DNA of 64,000 bases from Marinomonas sp. MED121 (GTDB lineage: Bacteria; Pseudomonadota; Gammaproteobacteria; Pseudomonadales; Marinomonadaceae): assembly GCF_000153025.1 (NCBI RefSeq), contig NZ_CH672431.1, positions 500,908 to 564,907 of the forward strand, in the 5' to 3' direction. Made by a program: the position numbers and the translations under genes. The notes under the pieces were generated by a model, which did not search any database, was not told the DNA's origin, and saw only the letters and a list, made by a program, of their open reading frames with translations. Numbering within the stretch: the stretch's first letter is position 1; every line of letters begins with the position of its first letter. Shown here piece after piece: positions 1-10,095 of this stretch.

Positions 1-41
1 TATCCCATTCCCCATCACTTAGGTCTCAGCTAAGAGTATAT

Positions 42-52
42 GTCATTTTGAC
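42..52. promoter_or_regulatory. NorR-like enhancer site 1
   Basis: GTCATTTTGAC, an inverted repeat fitting the GT-N7-AC core known for NorR, the NO-responsive sigma54 activator. A second identical copy lies 44 bases downstream, and a sigma54-type promoter follows. That NorR binds here is inferred; no norR gene is in the window. Confidence 0.7.
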
Positions 53-85
53 TCTAAAAGGTTTTTTTAACTCTTAAAGATATAA

Positions 86-96
86 GTCATTTTGAC
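86..96. promoter_or_regulatory. NorR-like enhancer site 2
   Basis: Second exact copy of GTCATTTTGAC, about four helical turns from the first copy and about 60 bases upstream of the sigma54-type promoter. This is ordinary enhancer spacing for a bacterial enhancer-binding protein. Confidence 0.7.
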
Positions 97-150
97 TCAA
101 TAAAATTGAAATAAAAATTCAAACCATTGATAAATATAACTTTTTAAAGG

Positions 151-168
151 TTGGCATTAGAACTGCAA
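151..168 (+). promoter_or_regulatory. sigma54 (-24/-12) promoter of the NO-stress operon
   Basis: TTGGCATTAGAACTGCAA has GG at 153-154 and GC at 165-166, exactly ten bases apart, matching the sigma54 -24/-12 pattern (TGGCA and TGCA elements). Transcription would start near 177, leaving a leader of about 55 bases before the first gene. The two NorR-like sites upstream make this a coherent NO-activated promoter. Confidence 0.75.
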
Positions 169-231
169 TATTAAGCGTAGAGAAGAAATAAATTAGACAC
201 AAATGCTGATAGAGCATTGAAGGAGACAAAC

Positions 232-522
232 ATGTTTGGCCACCAATTTAAACTAATGCCAGTAATGAGCCAACAAAAGCTCACAGCTTATGAGCTTGAA
301 GAGAATTTTAAAAGCATACTGCTTGCAGGGAATAGCCTGATGCTAGCCTCTTTAATCATTATCTTGGCAACCACTTTTATAGGTTATTTACAGCCAGATC
401 AATTCAGTATGCGTACTCAAATTGTTAGCCATATTGCCATGGTGGTATTCGCGGCTTTTTTAAAAATTGGTTATGTCATGCGTCTCATTGGCCAAAACGG
501 TCTAAGGCTTAACACCTTATGA
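232..522 (+). CDS. Small two-helix membrane protein in the NO-stress operon
   Basis: Hypothetical protein of 96 residues. An in-frame TTG lies at 217, but the ATG at 232 is preferred because AAGGAG sits seven bases before it. Two hydrophobic segments are visible, at roughly residues 30-50 and 62-82, so this is probably an inner-membrane protein. It is the first gene after the sigma54/NorR-like promoter, and its stop overlaps the start of nnrS by four bases (ATGA), so the two are translationally coupled. No known domain was recognised. A role in NO tolerance or in supporting NnrS is inferred from position only. Confidence 0.8.
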   Translation: MFGHQFKLMPVMSQQKLTAYELEENFKSILLAGNSLMLASLIIILATTFIGYLQPDQFSMRTQIVSHIAMVVFAAFLKIGYVMRLIGQNGLRLNTL

Positions 523-1730
523 TGAGTCATATTCGCCCTGAACAGATAAAACCTAGTGACCAAAAACAACCTGGTTTTGATTTATTTAATCTTGCTTTTC
601 GCCCCGGCTTTTTAGGTGCCAGTGTTTTTTCCTTGCTTGCTTTAAGTTTGTGGTTGCTGGTTTTAAACGGGCAACTCAGCTTACCTAAACAAGGCCTATC
701 AAGTGTCATTTGGCATTTCCATGAGATGGTCTTTGGCTTTGCGGCTTTTGTGGCCTTGTCCTTTTTGCTCACAGCATCACAAACATGGACTCAACTTCGT
801 AGCTTAAATGGTAAGCCACTCTTTCTATGGTGCCTCATTTGGGCTTCTGTACGCATATTATTATGGCAAGAGAACCTGTCGCTTCAGTACTTAGCCTTTG
901 GCTTGCAGCTTATCTGGTGGCTAATCGGCATAGGGTTCTTGGCTCAACTTTTATATCGCGCCAAAAACCGCAACCTCATGCTGTTACCACTATTAAGCAT
1001 CATGATGCTAATTAATATGGGCATCATAGTGGCTGATTTAGCTGGTGATACCGCTCTCGCCTTACACTTTGGCCGCACGGGTGTGCTCTTATTTGCGCTT
1101 TTAGCCGGTATTTTAGGGGGGCGTCTTATTCCTATGTTTACTTGCAATGGCACTAAAGCTCTGCCTCTTGCTGCGAAGGTGATAGCAACCCCAAGACTCA
1201 CCAAGTTACTGATAGCAACGGCGTTAATCAATAACCTATACGCCTTTATCTACCCCTTTTTTGAGCTGGCACTTGTACCTGGTGTCATCATGATTTTCTT
1301 AGGTAGCCTGCAGCTTATCCAGCTTTATCATTGGCATCCAAGGGCCAGCTTACAAGCCCCACTGTTATGGTCCTTGCACCTCACCTATGGCGCTCTTGGA
1401 TTAGGCTTTATTTGCCTAGGAGCTAGCTTTTTTACTGAGCTGATCCGCTTTGCTGACGCACTCCACTTGATTGCGATCGGAGCCATTGGCGGCATGATAC
1501 TCGCCATGATGTCTCGGGTGTCTTTAGGTCATACGGGGCGCTTAATTCAATCGGCTCCGCTTATGTCATTGGCCTTTGCCATGATGCTTGGAGCAGCCTT
1601 AACACGTGCTTTTTTACCTGCTTTAGGTCTTGTTATAGAAGCATGGCAGCTCAGTGCAGCCCTTTGGGTAGGTGCCTTTGCTCTCTTTATTCTGCATTAC
1701 AGCAGCATCTTAATTCGCCAGCGTTTATAG
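519..1730 (+). CDS. nnrS: NnrS family protein, NO-stress membrane protein
   Basis: NnrS proteins are polytopic inner-membrane haem/copper proteins that ease nitric-oxide stress. This one has 403 residues and about twelve hydrophobic segments. Family signatures are visible: an N-terminal FRPGFL-type segment, the HEMVFGFAAF stretch, GGRLIPMFTCNG in the middle, and SRVSLGHTGR near residue 335. It overlaps the preceding small gene by four bases and is followed 67 bases later by hmp. In Vibrio, nnrS and hmpA are known NorR targets, which agrees with the promoter elements at the start of this operon. Confidence 0.93.
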   Translation: MMSHIRPEQIKPSDQKQPGFDLFNLAFRPGFLGASVFSLLALSLWLLVLNGQLSLPKQGLSSVIWHFHEMVFGFAAFVALSFLLTASQTWTQLRSLNGKPLFLWCLIWASVRILLWQENLSLQYLAFGLQLIWWLIGIGFLAQLLYRAKNRNLMLLPLLSIMMLINMGIIVADLAGDTALALHFGRTGVLLFALLAGILGGRLIPMFTCNGTKALPLAAKVIATPRLTKLLIATALINNLYAFIYPFFELALVPGVIMIFLGSLQLIQLYHWHPRASLQAPLLWSLHLTYGALGLGFICLGASFFTELIRFADALHLIAIGAIGGMILAMMSRVSLGHTGRLIQSAPLMSLAFAMMLGAALTRAFLPALGLVIEAWQLSAALWVGAFALFILHYSSILIRQRL

Positions 1731-1797
1731 CGCACTTTTTATCAACTCAATCTCAATACATCTCTCATTTAGAGCGTTAAACCATCAAGGATACAAA

Positions 1798-2982
1798 ATG
1801 TTATCAGATCAACAAATAAGCACAGTTAAAAGCACCATTCCTTTACTTGAAAGCGTCGGGCCTTCGCTTACTCAGCATTTTTATAAGCGTATGTTTGAAC
1901 ATAACCCTGAGCTGAAAGATGTCTTTAATATGGCTCATCAGGCCGAAGGGACCCAGTCTTTAGCGCTTTTTAACGCCATTGCAGCTTACGCAAAGTACAT
2001 AGACAACTTGCCAATGCTGACTTCAGCAGTACAGCGTATCGCCCATAAGCATACAAGCTTGGATATCAGACCTGCCCACTATGACATTGTAGGTTTACAT
2101 CTTATAGAAACACTTAGAGAGCTTGCTGGTGATGTATTCACGGCTGAAATTGAAGATGCTTGGGTTGCCGCTTATGGCCAGCTTGCACAAGTCTTTATTT
2201 CAGTTGAAAACGGCTTGTATGAATCGAACCAAGCCCAAGAGGGTGGTTGGCAAGGGCCAAGAAAATTTAAGCTAGTAGAGAAGCGTATCGAGTCTGAATT
2301 AGTTAAAAGCTTGGTATTTGAGCCCGTTGATAGAAAAGCTGTCATTACTTATCAACCCGGGCAATACCTAGGTATCAAAGTGAAACCTATCACCTCCGAA
2401 AACCTTGAAATGCGCCAATATTCCCTGTCTGATCAAGCCAATGGGGAAAGCTATCGTATCTCAGTCAAGCGAGAAGCCATGGGGGTGCCGGGTTTAGTCT
2501 CTAACTTCTTACATGATGGTTTACGTCTTGGAGATGAGGTAGAACTGTTTGCGCCGGCGGGTGATTTTGTTTTTAAAAACAAAGGTAAACCTGTGGTTGC
2601 CATCTCTGCGGGAGTGGGCCTAACCCCTATGCAGGCAATACTAGAGAGCCTAGCTGAGCAAAGAAGTGAAGCTGAAATACATTATTTGCATGCTTGTGAA
2701 AACCATGAGCAACACTCCTTCAAAAAGCGGGTGAAGCAACTAGCCAGCAAACTTAATCTGACTCATCACACTTGGTACAACCAAGACCATGATCCAGAAG
2801 AGAGCGTACATCATGGCTTAATGGACCTCAGTACGATTACCACCTTGCCATTAGAAGAAGGTGACTTCTATCTCTGTGGCCCTGTCGGTTTCATGCAATT
2901 TGCCAAGCAGCAGCTGCTTAATTTAGGCGTAGACTCTGATCGTATTCATTATGAAGTCTTTGGGCCGCACCAAGACTTTTAA
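1798..2982 (+). CDS. hmp: Flavohaemoprotein, nitric oxide dioxygenase
   Basis: Converts NO and O2 to nitrate with NAD(P)H in the cytoplasm. The 394 residues comprise a globin domain (about 1-140) with Tyr29 in the distal pocket and proximal His85 in HKHTSL, then an FAD-binding domain (RQYSLS near 205) and an NAD-binding domain (GVGLTPMQA near 275, CGPVGFM near 360). The length matches E. coli Hmp. It is the last gene of the NorR-type operon, followed at once by a strong hairpin terminator. All key residues appear intact. Confidence 0.97.
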   Translation: MLSDQQISTVKSTIPLLESVGPSLTQHFYKRMFEHNPELKDVFNMAHQAEGTQSLALFNAIAAYAKYIDNLPMLTSAVQRIAHKHTSLDIRPAHYDIVGLHLIETLRELAGDVFTAEIEDAWVAAYGQLAQVFISVENGLYESNQAQEGGWQGPRKFKLVEKRIESELVKSLVFEPVDRKAVITYQPGQYLGIKVKPITSENLEMRQYSLSDQANGESYRISVKREAMGVPGLVSNFLHDGLRLGDEVELFAPAGDFVFKNKGKPVVAISAGVGLTPMQAILESLAEQRSEAEIHYLHACENHEQHSFKKRVKQLASKLNLTHHTWYNQDHDPEESVHHGLMDLSTITTLPLEEGDFYLCGPVGFMQFAKQQLLNLGVDSDRIHYEVFGPHQDF

Positions 2983-2999
2983 TCCAAGAAAGAAGAGAG

Positions 3000-3028
3000 A
3001 AATAGCAGATGCCCAGCATCTGCTATTT
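3000..3028. terminator. Bidirectional hairpin terminator between hmp and the EamA gene
   Basis: A 12-base perfect stem (AAATAGCAGATG with its complement) around a five-base loop lies between two convergent genes. Only short T stretches flank it, so it is a moderate intrinsic terminator that could serve both strands. Confidence 0.7.
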
Positions 3029-3049
3029 ATTCAAAGAAGGTAAGAAAAG

Positions 3050-3922
3050 TTAACTAGCCGCTTTTTTAAAACTAAATCCTGTTGTCTTAACCGTGCCAGC
3101 GATGACCAGCAGCGTTCCGACTAAGGTATGCCAGCCAACGGATTCATCTAAAAATAGCACGCCCCACATCACCCCAAAAACCGGCACCAAAAAAGTTACC
3201 GTTAGGGTAGAAGAAGTGCCAATTTCATTCAGCAATTTAAAGAAGATGAGATAAGCAACCCCAGTGCAAACGACACCTAACAAGATAACAGCGAGAGATA
3301 TCTCAATCGTCGGTTCAGCCAAAGGGCGATAAAAAAGTAGCATGGGTAACAAGAAGAGAGTCCCCATCAACATGGTGCCATAGGCATTCGGCAAAGGCTC
3401 AACACCCTTAGAAACTTGAGTAAATGTACTCGCTAAGCCATAACAAATAGGCGCTCCTAAAACGATTAATACCGAAACCCAAGCATCCGTTTTAAAGAGT
3501 TCTGCATCAAAGCCCACAATCACAGACACCCCAATAATACCTAACAATAAACCTAATATCGTTTCACGGGCGAGCTTTTGTTTAAAATAAATAGCACTGA
3601 TCACAGTACCAAACACTGGGGTAGTGGCATTAATAATAGACATTAACGATGCGGTTAGATCTCCTGCGGCAAAGCCATAACATAAGAAGGGCAACGCTGC
3701 GCTTAAGAGGCCTAAAATACAGTAGTGACGCCAGTGCTTGGCTAGGTACAGATGTTTTTTAAAAGAATAAGCAACGACACCTAAAAATAGAGCCGCAAAC
3801 CCAATGCGCAAGGCGATCATCCAAACAGGGCCAAAAACGGGGGCACTGACTCGCATAAACAAAAAAGAGCTACCCCAGATTGCCGCTAATAGGAGTAAGT
3901 AAAATGCACTTTTAATGCCCAT
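3050..3922 (-). CDS. EamA/DMT family transporter
   Basis: Inner-membrane permease of the drug/metabolite transporter superfamily, 290 residues with about ten hydrophobic helices in two EamA repeats (roughly 5-135 and 150-282). The start is ATG after an AAGGTG ribosome site. Related proteins export amino acids, metabolites or drugs, but the substrate cannot be read from sequence. It stands alone, convergent with hmp, with its own upstream region of about 200 bases shared with the divergent solute-binding protein gene. Confidence 0.9.
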   Translation of the reverse strand: MGIKSAFYLLLLAAIWGSSFLFMRVSAPVFGPVWMIALRIGFAALFLGVVAYSFKKHLYLAKHWRHYCILGLLSAALPFLCYGFAAGDLTASLMSIINATTPVFGTVISAIYFKQKLARETILGLLLGIIGVSVIVGFDAELFKTDAWVSVLIVLGAPICYGLASTFTQVSKGVEPLPNAYGTMLMGTLFLLPMLLFYRPLAEPTIEISLAVILLGVVCTGVAYLIFFKLLNEIGTSSTLTVTFLVPVFGVMWGVLFLDESVGWHTLVGTLLVIAGTVKTTGFSFKKAAS

Positions 3923-4129
3923 AAATTCACCTTGTATCCATCTATAAATATTAGAGAAAGACGCATTTAAACGTCATCTATCTCTATTATGAAAAGCGCG
4001 ATAATATCAGTTCCCGCAAGAATTGATATATAGAGTTTGATTTAAACGATAACGACTATTCATCATAAAATTTCATCCTAGTTCAGATTGAACTAATCTA
4101 ATAAAAACGACAATGAAAGAGACATCTTT

Positions 4130-4909
4130 GTGTTCATCCGGTTAATTCTTTTACTCAGTATTTTTATGGCAATGCTCGCTCACTCAGCCCCTAAGCCTAT
4201 CCAGATTACCTTGGGCGAGTGGCCGCCCTTTATCTCTGAGTATCAACAGCATAATGGCTTTATTACTCATCTTATTCATGATGTCTTAAGTGAAGCTGGC
4301 TATGCGCCTACTTTTGCCTTTTACCCTTGGACCCGCGCATACAAAACAGCAGCCCTGGGGCGTGCCAATGCCACAGCGGTCTGGATGCACAAAGCCGAGC
4401 GCGAGCAAGACTTTCACTACAGCGAGCCAGTGCTTAACGAAGAGTTTGTTTTCTTCCATTTAAAAGGAGCAAGCTTTGAGTGGTCTGACATCCCCGACCT
4501 GAGTCAATACAAACTAGGCGGCATATTGAGCTCAAGTTATGGCAAGGCATTTGATGATGCAGTTACACAAGATACTTTAACGCTAGATTTAGCTCCGAAT
4601 AGCCAGGTTGCTCTGTTAAAGTTGTTGGCTGGTCGAGTAGATGCACTACCACTGGAAAAGAGTGTTGGCCTTGCTAGCATAAGAGATAAACTCACCCCGA
4701 AGCAGCAAGCACTTATCACCTTTCATCCAAAAAGATTATTAGAAAATCACAGTTTTTTGCTGGTATCTAAAGCCTTGAAAGACAGTCCTCAGATCATCAA
4801 AGACTTTAATCGAGTATTAGCTAAATATCGCGAAGATGGCCGCTATCAAACCTACTTTGATCGCTTTGAAGCAGGTGCTTATGATCTTGATACTTTGAGC
4901 ACCCAATAA
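4130..4909 (+). CDS. Periplasmic solute-binding protein, SBP_bac_3 type
   Basis: A 259-residue protein starting at GTG with an N-terminal signal peptide (hydrophobic residues 3-18, cleavage near HSA). The rest resembles the family 3 amino-acid-type binding fold: an early GEWPPF motif, YPWTRAYKTA near 65, and a GRVDALPLEKSVG segment. No permease or ATPase gene is adjacent, so it may be an orphan binding protein of the kind often found in marine gammaproteobacteria. The ligand is unknown. A start at an internal ATG is possible but would remove part of the signal peptide. Confidence 0.82.
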   Translation: MFIRLILLLSIFMAMLAHSAPKPIQITLGEWPPFISEYQQHNGFITHLIHDVLSEAGYAPTFAFYPWTRAYKTAALGRANATAVWMHKAEREQDFHYSEPVLNEEFVFFHLKGASFEWSDIPDLSQYKLGGILSSSYGKAFDDAVTQDTLTLDLAPNSQVALLKLLAGRVDALPLEKSVGLASIRDKLTPKQQALITFHPKRLLENHSFLLVSKALKDSPQIIKDFNRVLAKYREDGRYQTYFDRFEAGAYDLDTLSTQ

Positions 4910-4914
4910 AGCGC

Positions 4915-4983
4915 TCAAAGTTCTCTGTCAAAAGTTCTCTGTCAAAAGTTCTCTGTCAAAAGCTCTCTGTCAAAAGTTCTCTG
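4915..4983. repeat. Five tandem 14-base repeats
   Basis: Unit TCAAAAGTTCTCTG repeated five times between two convergent genes. The first copy lacks one A and the fourth has a T to C change. The array sits just past the stop of the solute-binding protein gene and just before the stop of the acyltransferase gene. It is short, direct and without spacers, so it is a minisatellite and not a CRISPR. Confidence 0.95.
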
Positions 4984-4990
4984 TCATAAA

Positions 4991-6151
4991 TTAACAATCC
5001 GCTTTTTTAAAGGGCAATTGTTGCTCAATCTCAGCCTTGTATTGATCCACCGCTTTGCCTTCTTCAACGCAAAACTGAGCAATGGCATCACGAAAGCCAG
5101 GATGGGCAATATAATGCAGACTATGGGAGTAAACCGGCTCAAAACCACGGGCAATTTTATGTTCACCTTGGGTACCAGGGTCAAAGTGCTTCAAGCCTTG
5201 CTCTAGACAGAATTCGATACCTTGGTAATAACAAACCTCAAAGTGCAAGCAGTCAAACTCTTCCACGCAGCCCCAATAACGACCGTACAAAGAATGATCA
5301 TCGAAGAAGCACCAAGACGCAGCGATCCAATCATCACCCCTTGATGCCAAAACCAGAAGAATTTGATCTCCCATGCTGCTAATCAGGTTTTGAAAAAAGT
5401 CGCGAGTTAGATAACCCTGCTGACCCCGTTTGGCATAGGTTGATTGATAGCAAATATAGAAGAAGTCTATTTCTTCTTTACTAAGGTCTTTACCCAGTTT
5501 GCGCTCTAAGCTTATACCTTGATCCAGTACCTTCTTACGCTCTTTTCTGGCCACCTTACGCTTGCGACTAGAGAAGTAAGACAGGTAATCATCCATATCT
5601 TGATAATCTCGATTAAACCAGTGGAACTGGCAAGCAGTTCTATGTAATAGATATTCGCTTTTTAAGCCTTCAAGACGCTCGCTTTGATTAAAGAGAAGGT
5701 GCCAACTTGATAGCTTTTGCTCGCTTGTACGGTCAGTAAGTACTTGCGCTACCATCAAGTGTAAATGATCTAATTGTTCGGATTGAGTCGTTGAATCTAG
5801 TCCAGAGAAAAGCCGAGGACCAGTAACAGGCGAGAAGGGAACCGCCCAAATGCGCTTAGGAAAATAGTCTAATCCATGTCTTTGATAGGCTTCTGCCCAG
5901 CTCCAATCAAACACAAATTCCCCTTGGGAATGGGTCTTTAAAAAGGTGGGGGCGATCGCAATGGGCGTATCGTCATCTTCCATTAACAGCAAATATTCTG
6001 GATACCAGCCGCTTTCCTCTCCGACACTTTGGCTCATTTCTAACGCATGAAAAAAACCATATTGGGCAAAAGGATAAGACATGTCACCAATAGCCTGCTG
6101 CCATCTGGCTTCACCAATTTGAGAAACTTGATTAAACCATTGTGCTTTCAT
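4991..6151 (-). CDS. FemAB-like/DUF482 GNAT-fold acyltransferase
   Basis: A 386-residue cytoplasmic protein of the peptidogalycan/FemAB-like family (formerly DUF482). Visible family features are FDWSWAEAYQRHGLDYFPK, PFSPVTGPR, RKVARKERKK near 205-215 and FDPGTQGEHKIARGFEP near 325, the last being a conserved stretch of this family. The precise acyl acceptor is unknown. The start is ATG with GGCGAG seven bases before it. It ends close to the tandem repeat array and is followed upstream by aroE on the same strand, 34 bases away. Confidence 0.88.
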   Translation of the reverse strand: MKAQWFNQVSQIGEARWQQAIGDMSYPFAQYGFFHALEMSQSVGEESGWYPEYLLLMEDDDTPIAIAPTFLKTHSQGEFVFDWSWAEAYQRHGLDYFPKRIWAVPFSPVTGPRLFSGLDSTTQSEQLDHLHLMVAQVLTDRTSEQKLSSWHLLFNQSERLEGLKSEYLLHRTACQFHWFNRDYQDMDDYLSYFSSRKRKVARKERKKVLDQGISLERKLGKDLSKEEIDFFYICYQSTYAKRGQQGYLTRDFFQNLISSMGDQILLVLASRGDDWIAASWCFFDDHSLYGRYWGCVEEFDCLHFEVCYYQGIEFCLEQGLKHFDPGTQGEHKIARGFEPVYSHSLHYIAHPGFRDAIAQFCVEEGKAVDQYKAEIEQQLPFKKADC

Positions 6152-6185
6152 GACTCGCCTTTCGCCTTAAATCTAAGCAATGCAC

Positions 6186-7009
6186 CTATAGGGCTGCATG
6201 CATTTTTTTAATTAATGCTTGAGTATCTGGACGCTTATTACGCCATAAAGTAAAAGCTTCTGCCGCTTGCTCCACCAGCATACCTAAACCATCACAACCT
6301 TGTGCGCCAAGAGTCTGTGCCCAACTCAAAAAGACCGTTGGCTCCTTGGCGTACATCATGTCATAGCACCAAGTCGTGTTACCAATAACCATCTCTGGAA
6401 TGGGTGGTAAATCACCGGATAAGCTCGCTGAGGTACCATTGATAATCATATCAAACTCGCCTTCTACCTCAGCAAAACCCATAGCGACACGCTTAGTTTC
6501 AGGGAAGTCGTCTGGGCCAAAAATATCGATTAGGGTTTGGGCTTTAGACAGAGTACGGTTAGCAATCACTAACTCGCTGGGTTTTTGCGACAGTACCGGC
6601 TCTAGAATGCCGCGCACTGCGCCACCTGCGCCTAATACCAAAATACGTTTGCCTTCCATGGATTGGCTATTATTGACCGTGATGTCCCTTACCATGCCAA
6701 TACCATCGGTATTGTCACCATAAATTTCGCCATTTTGATTCTGTAATAGCGTATTTACTGCGCCCGCTGTTTTCGCTCTACTACTTAGCACATCACATAA
6801 GGCAAAGGCTCTTTCTTTAAAGGGCACAGTGACATTAAAGCCCTTGCCCCCTTGTTCGAAAAAGTCCTTTATCTGAGCTTCAAAGCTCTCTAAATCACCC
6901 AGAAAACGCTCATAGGAGATATCTTGCTGGGTTAAACGGGCAAACTCTGCGTGAATATCAGGCGATTTACTGTGGGCAATAGGGTTACCTACAACTAAAT
7001 ATTTATCCA

Positions 7010-7010
<1 letters not shown>
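6186..7010 (-). CDS. aroE: Shikimate dehydrogenase
   Basis: Reduces 3-dehydroshikimate to shikimate with NADPH in the chorismate pathway. It has 274 residues. The N-terminal substrate domain carries NPIAHSKSP and NVTVPFKE with the catalytic Lys, DNTDGIG near 100 supplies the catalytic Asp, and the nucleotide domain has VLGAGGAVRGI and ANRT (NADP-specific Arg). The start overlaps the hemF stop by one base (TAATG), so translation is coupled. The hemF-aroE pair is also adjacent near oriC in Pseudomonas. Confidence 0.97.
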
Positions 7011-8326
<1,316 letters not shown>

Positions 8327-8743
8327 ATGACACAAGACATTCGCTGGCAACAAAGACACGCCAATTATATGAAAGCCCTAAATAACTTAACGTCTGCAGT
8401 GGAGTTAAGTCGAACAAGGGAGCTTTCTGACCTTGAACAACAAGGCCTAATTCAAGCATTCGAATATACCCATGAGCTCGCTTGGAACTGTTTAAAAGAC
8501 TTCCTTCAATATCAAGGTGAGCAAGAAATATTTGGTTCTCGTGACGCTACCCGTAAAGCAATTTCAGTAAAACTTATTCAAGAAGGCGCAATTTGGATGG
8601 ATATGATCGCCAGTCGTAATAGAACATCCCACACCTATAACAAGGCCACCGCCGATGCCATTGTTGATCTTGTTATCAATCAATATCACAGCCAATTCTG
8701 CCAACTTAATACTCGCCTTGAGTCTCTTAAGGAAGATTATTAG
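8327..8743 (+). CDS. HEPN-domain toxin candidate, HepT-like (HI0074 family)
   Basis: A 138-residue helical HEPN-family protein (nucleotidyltransferase substrate-binding family). It has the RX4H ribonuclease motif at Arg97-His102 followed by Tyr104 (RNRTSHTY), the arrangement known for HepT toxins, where the tyrosine is AMPylated by the partner. The next gene encodes the matching MNT nucleotidyltransferase and overlaps it by one base. The pair therefore looks like an intact HEPN/MNT toxin-antitoxin module. Toxicity is inferred from family knowledge. Confidence 0.9.
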   Translation: MTQDIRWQQRHANYMKALNNLTSAVELSRTRELSDLEQQGLIQAFEYTHELAWNCLKDFLQYQGEQEIFGSRDATRKAISVKLIQEGAIWMDMIASRNRTSHTYNKATADAIVDLVINQYHSQFCQLNTRLESLKEDY

Positions 8744-9063
8744 TGGACTACACGCATACAGATGGTTTAACAGATAAAGACAGGCAACAGATACGTGAAG
8801 TGTTTGCGAGTTTCCCTCAAGTTAAGCAAGCTATTCTTTACGGCTCTAGAGCATTAGGCCGTTACCATTCAGGATCTGATATCGATTTAACCTTGATCCT
8901 TAATAAAGGCTCTATGCTTGATCTAACAGCACTCAACCAGATCAGCGAGGCATTAGATGACTTGCTACTACCTTATGAAATTGACCTTTCAATTTTTGAA
9001 GATATCGATAACGCAGAACTAAAAGAACACATAAACCGAGTTGGCGTCATTTTTTACAATTAG
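8743..9063 (+). CDS. Minimal nucleotidyltransferase antitoxin candidate, MntA-like
   Basis: A 106-residue MNT-type nucleotidyltransferase with the full GSX10DXD catalytic signature (Gly34-Ser35, Asp46, Asp48 in SDIDL). MntA antitoxins neutralise HepT by transferring AMP to its tyrosine. The start is GTG, overlapping the HEPN stop by one base, with AAGGA about nine bases upstream. A third acidic residue expected around 80-87 is present in YEIDLSIFED. Confidence 0.9.
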   Translation: MDYTHTDGLTDKDRQQIREVFASFPQVKQAILYGSRALGRYHSGSDIDLTLILNKGSMLDLTALNQISEALDDLLLPYEIDLSIFEDIDNAELKEHINRVGVIFYN

Positions 9064-9105
9064 ATAAGTTTTAGTTAATAAGGATGTTGGCAACAACGTA
9101 AAAAC

Positions 9106-10095
9106 ATGAAAGTAAATCAAAAAAATAATGAAAATGAAAATAGATTTTCATCTGATACAAAAAGAATATTAGAAAAAAGAGCAGCAAACATTTGCTCATC
9201 TCCAAACTGCAGTTTTATAACAGCTCAACCAAGTAGTGATCCCTATAAAGCCCTCAATTTAGGTAAAGCGTGCCACATAAAAGGGGCGAATGTAGGCTCT
9301 GCAAGGTATGAGAAAAACATGACTCCTGCAGAAAGAAAAGACATATCAAATGGAATTTGGTTGTGTGGCAACTGTCATGATTTGATTGATAAAGATCCTA
9401 ATAAATACACTGTAGAAAAGCTTCAGTCTTGGAAGTTGTACCATGAAGAGAAAATATTACGTACAAACAACAAGTTTACTGAAATAGATGAATTTGAAGC
9501 TTTAAAGCAACTGTTTAAAAATGAATCTCAACAAGCCTTAATAATTTCATTTACAAAAGGATTGGACTGGGAATATTTCTTAATAATCGAGCTTTTAAGA
9601 AATAAGTTTGAAAAGCTTTCTATTAGATGTAATAGACTTAGTAGTGGGCTTGAGTATAAACCAAGCAGTTCCTTATCCGAGAGCGACCTAAAAGAGTGGA
9701 TACAAAGAAAAATTTACGATATAAGCAATTTAATACAATTTTATAAAAGTGCTATTGAAAGTGAAATTTTAATTCATGTTAAAACAACAAATATCGATTC
9801 TGACCCAGCTAAAATTTTAGAATCTATTAATCTTTTTATACACGGGTGTAATGAAATCATAGAATGGGAAAGAGATATTCAATATACAATCTTACCAAGC
9901 AGGTTTAATAAATTTATCGATGTAACAAAAGGTTGGAGTGTATTCTGGTTAGAAGAATTCAAAAAAATACAGACAGAACTCGAAAGACTATTAACGATTA
10001 ATAATTCTGAGCTAGAAGCCAATATTAGTTTAAAAATAACTCTTCCAGACGACTTTGAAAAAATTTGTTCATCAACAATACAATCCTTAAAGTAG
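9106..10095 (+). CDS. HNH nuclease-domain protein of unknown role
   Basis: A 329-residue protein with a zinc-ribbon HNH domain at its N-terminus: Cys30 and Cys35, His57 in ACHIKGA, Asn82 in SNGIWLC, then Cys87, Cys90 and His91 in CGNCHDLID. The remaining 220 residues show no known domain and are rich in Lys, Glu, Ile and Asn, mostly predicted helical. Base composition is clearly more AT-rich than neighbouring genes, suggesting transfer. It lies between two toxin-antitoxin pairs, as stand-alone defence nucleases often do. No methylase or other partner is adjacent. The start codon lacks a well-spaced ribosome site, so it is uncertain. Confidence 0.85.
   Translation: MKVNQKNNENENRFSSDTKRILEKRAANICSSPNCSFITAQPSSDPYKALNLGKACHIKGANVGSARYEKNMTPAERKDISNGIWLCGNCHDLIDKDPNKYTVEKLQSWKLYHEEKILRTNNKFTEIDEFEALKQLFKNESQQALIISFTKGLDWEYFLIIELLRNKFEKLSIRCNRLSSGLEYKPSSSLSESDLKEWIQRKIYDISNLIQFYKSAIESEILIHVKTTNIDSDPAKILESINLFIHGCNEIIEWERDIQYTILPSRFNKFIDVTKGWSVFWLEEFKKIQTELERLLTINNSELEANISLKITLPDDFEKICSSTIQSLK

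Noticed and set aside
527..772. Lysine-rich open frame opposite nnrS
   Set aside because: It is an antisense shadow of a clear nnrS coding region, with no ribosome site or family match.
4915..4983. Possible CRISPR array
   Set aside because: Units are 14 bases, directly adjacent, with no spacers and no cas genes.
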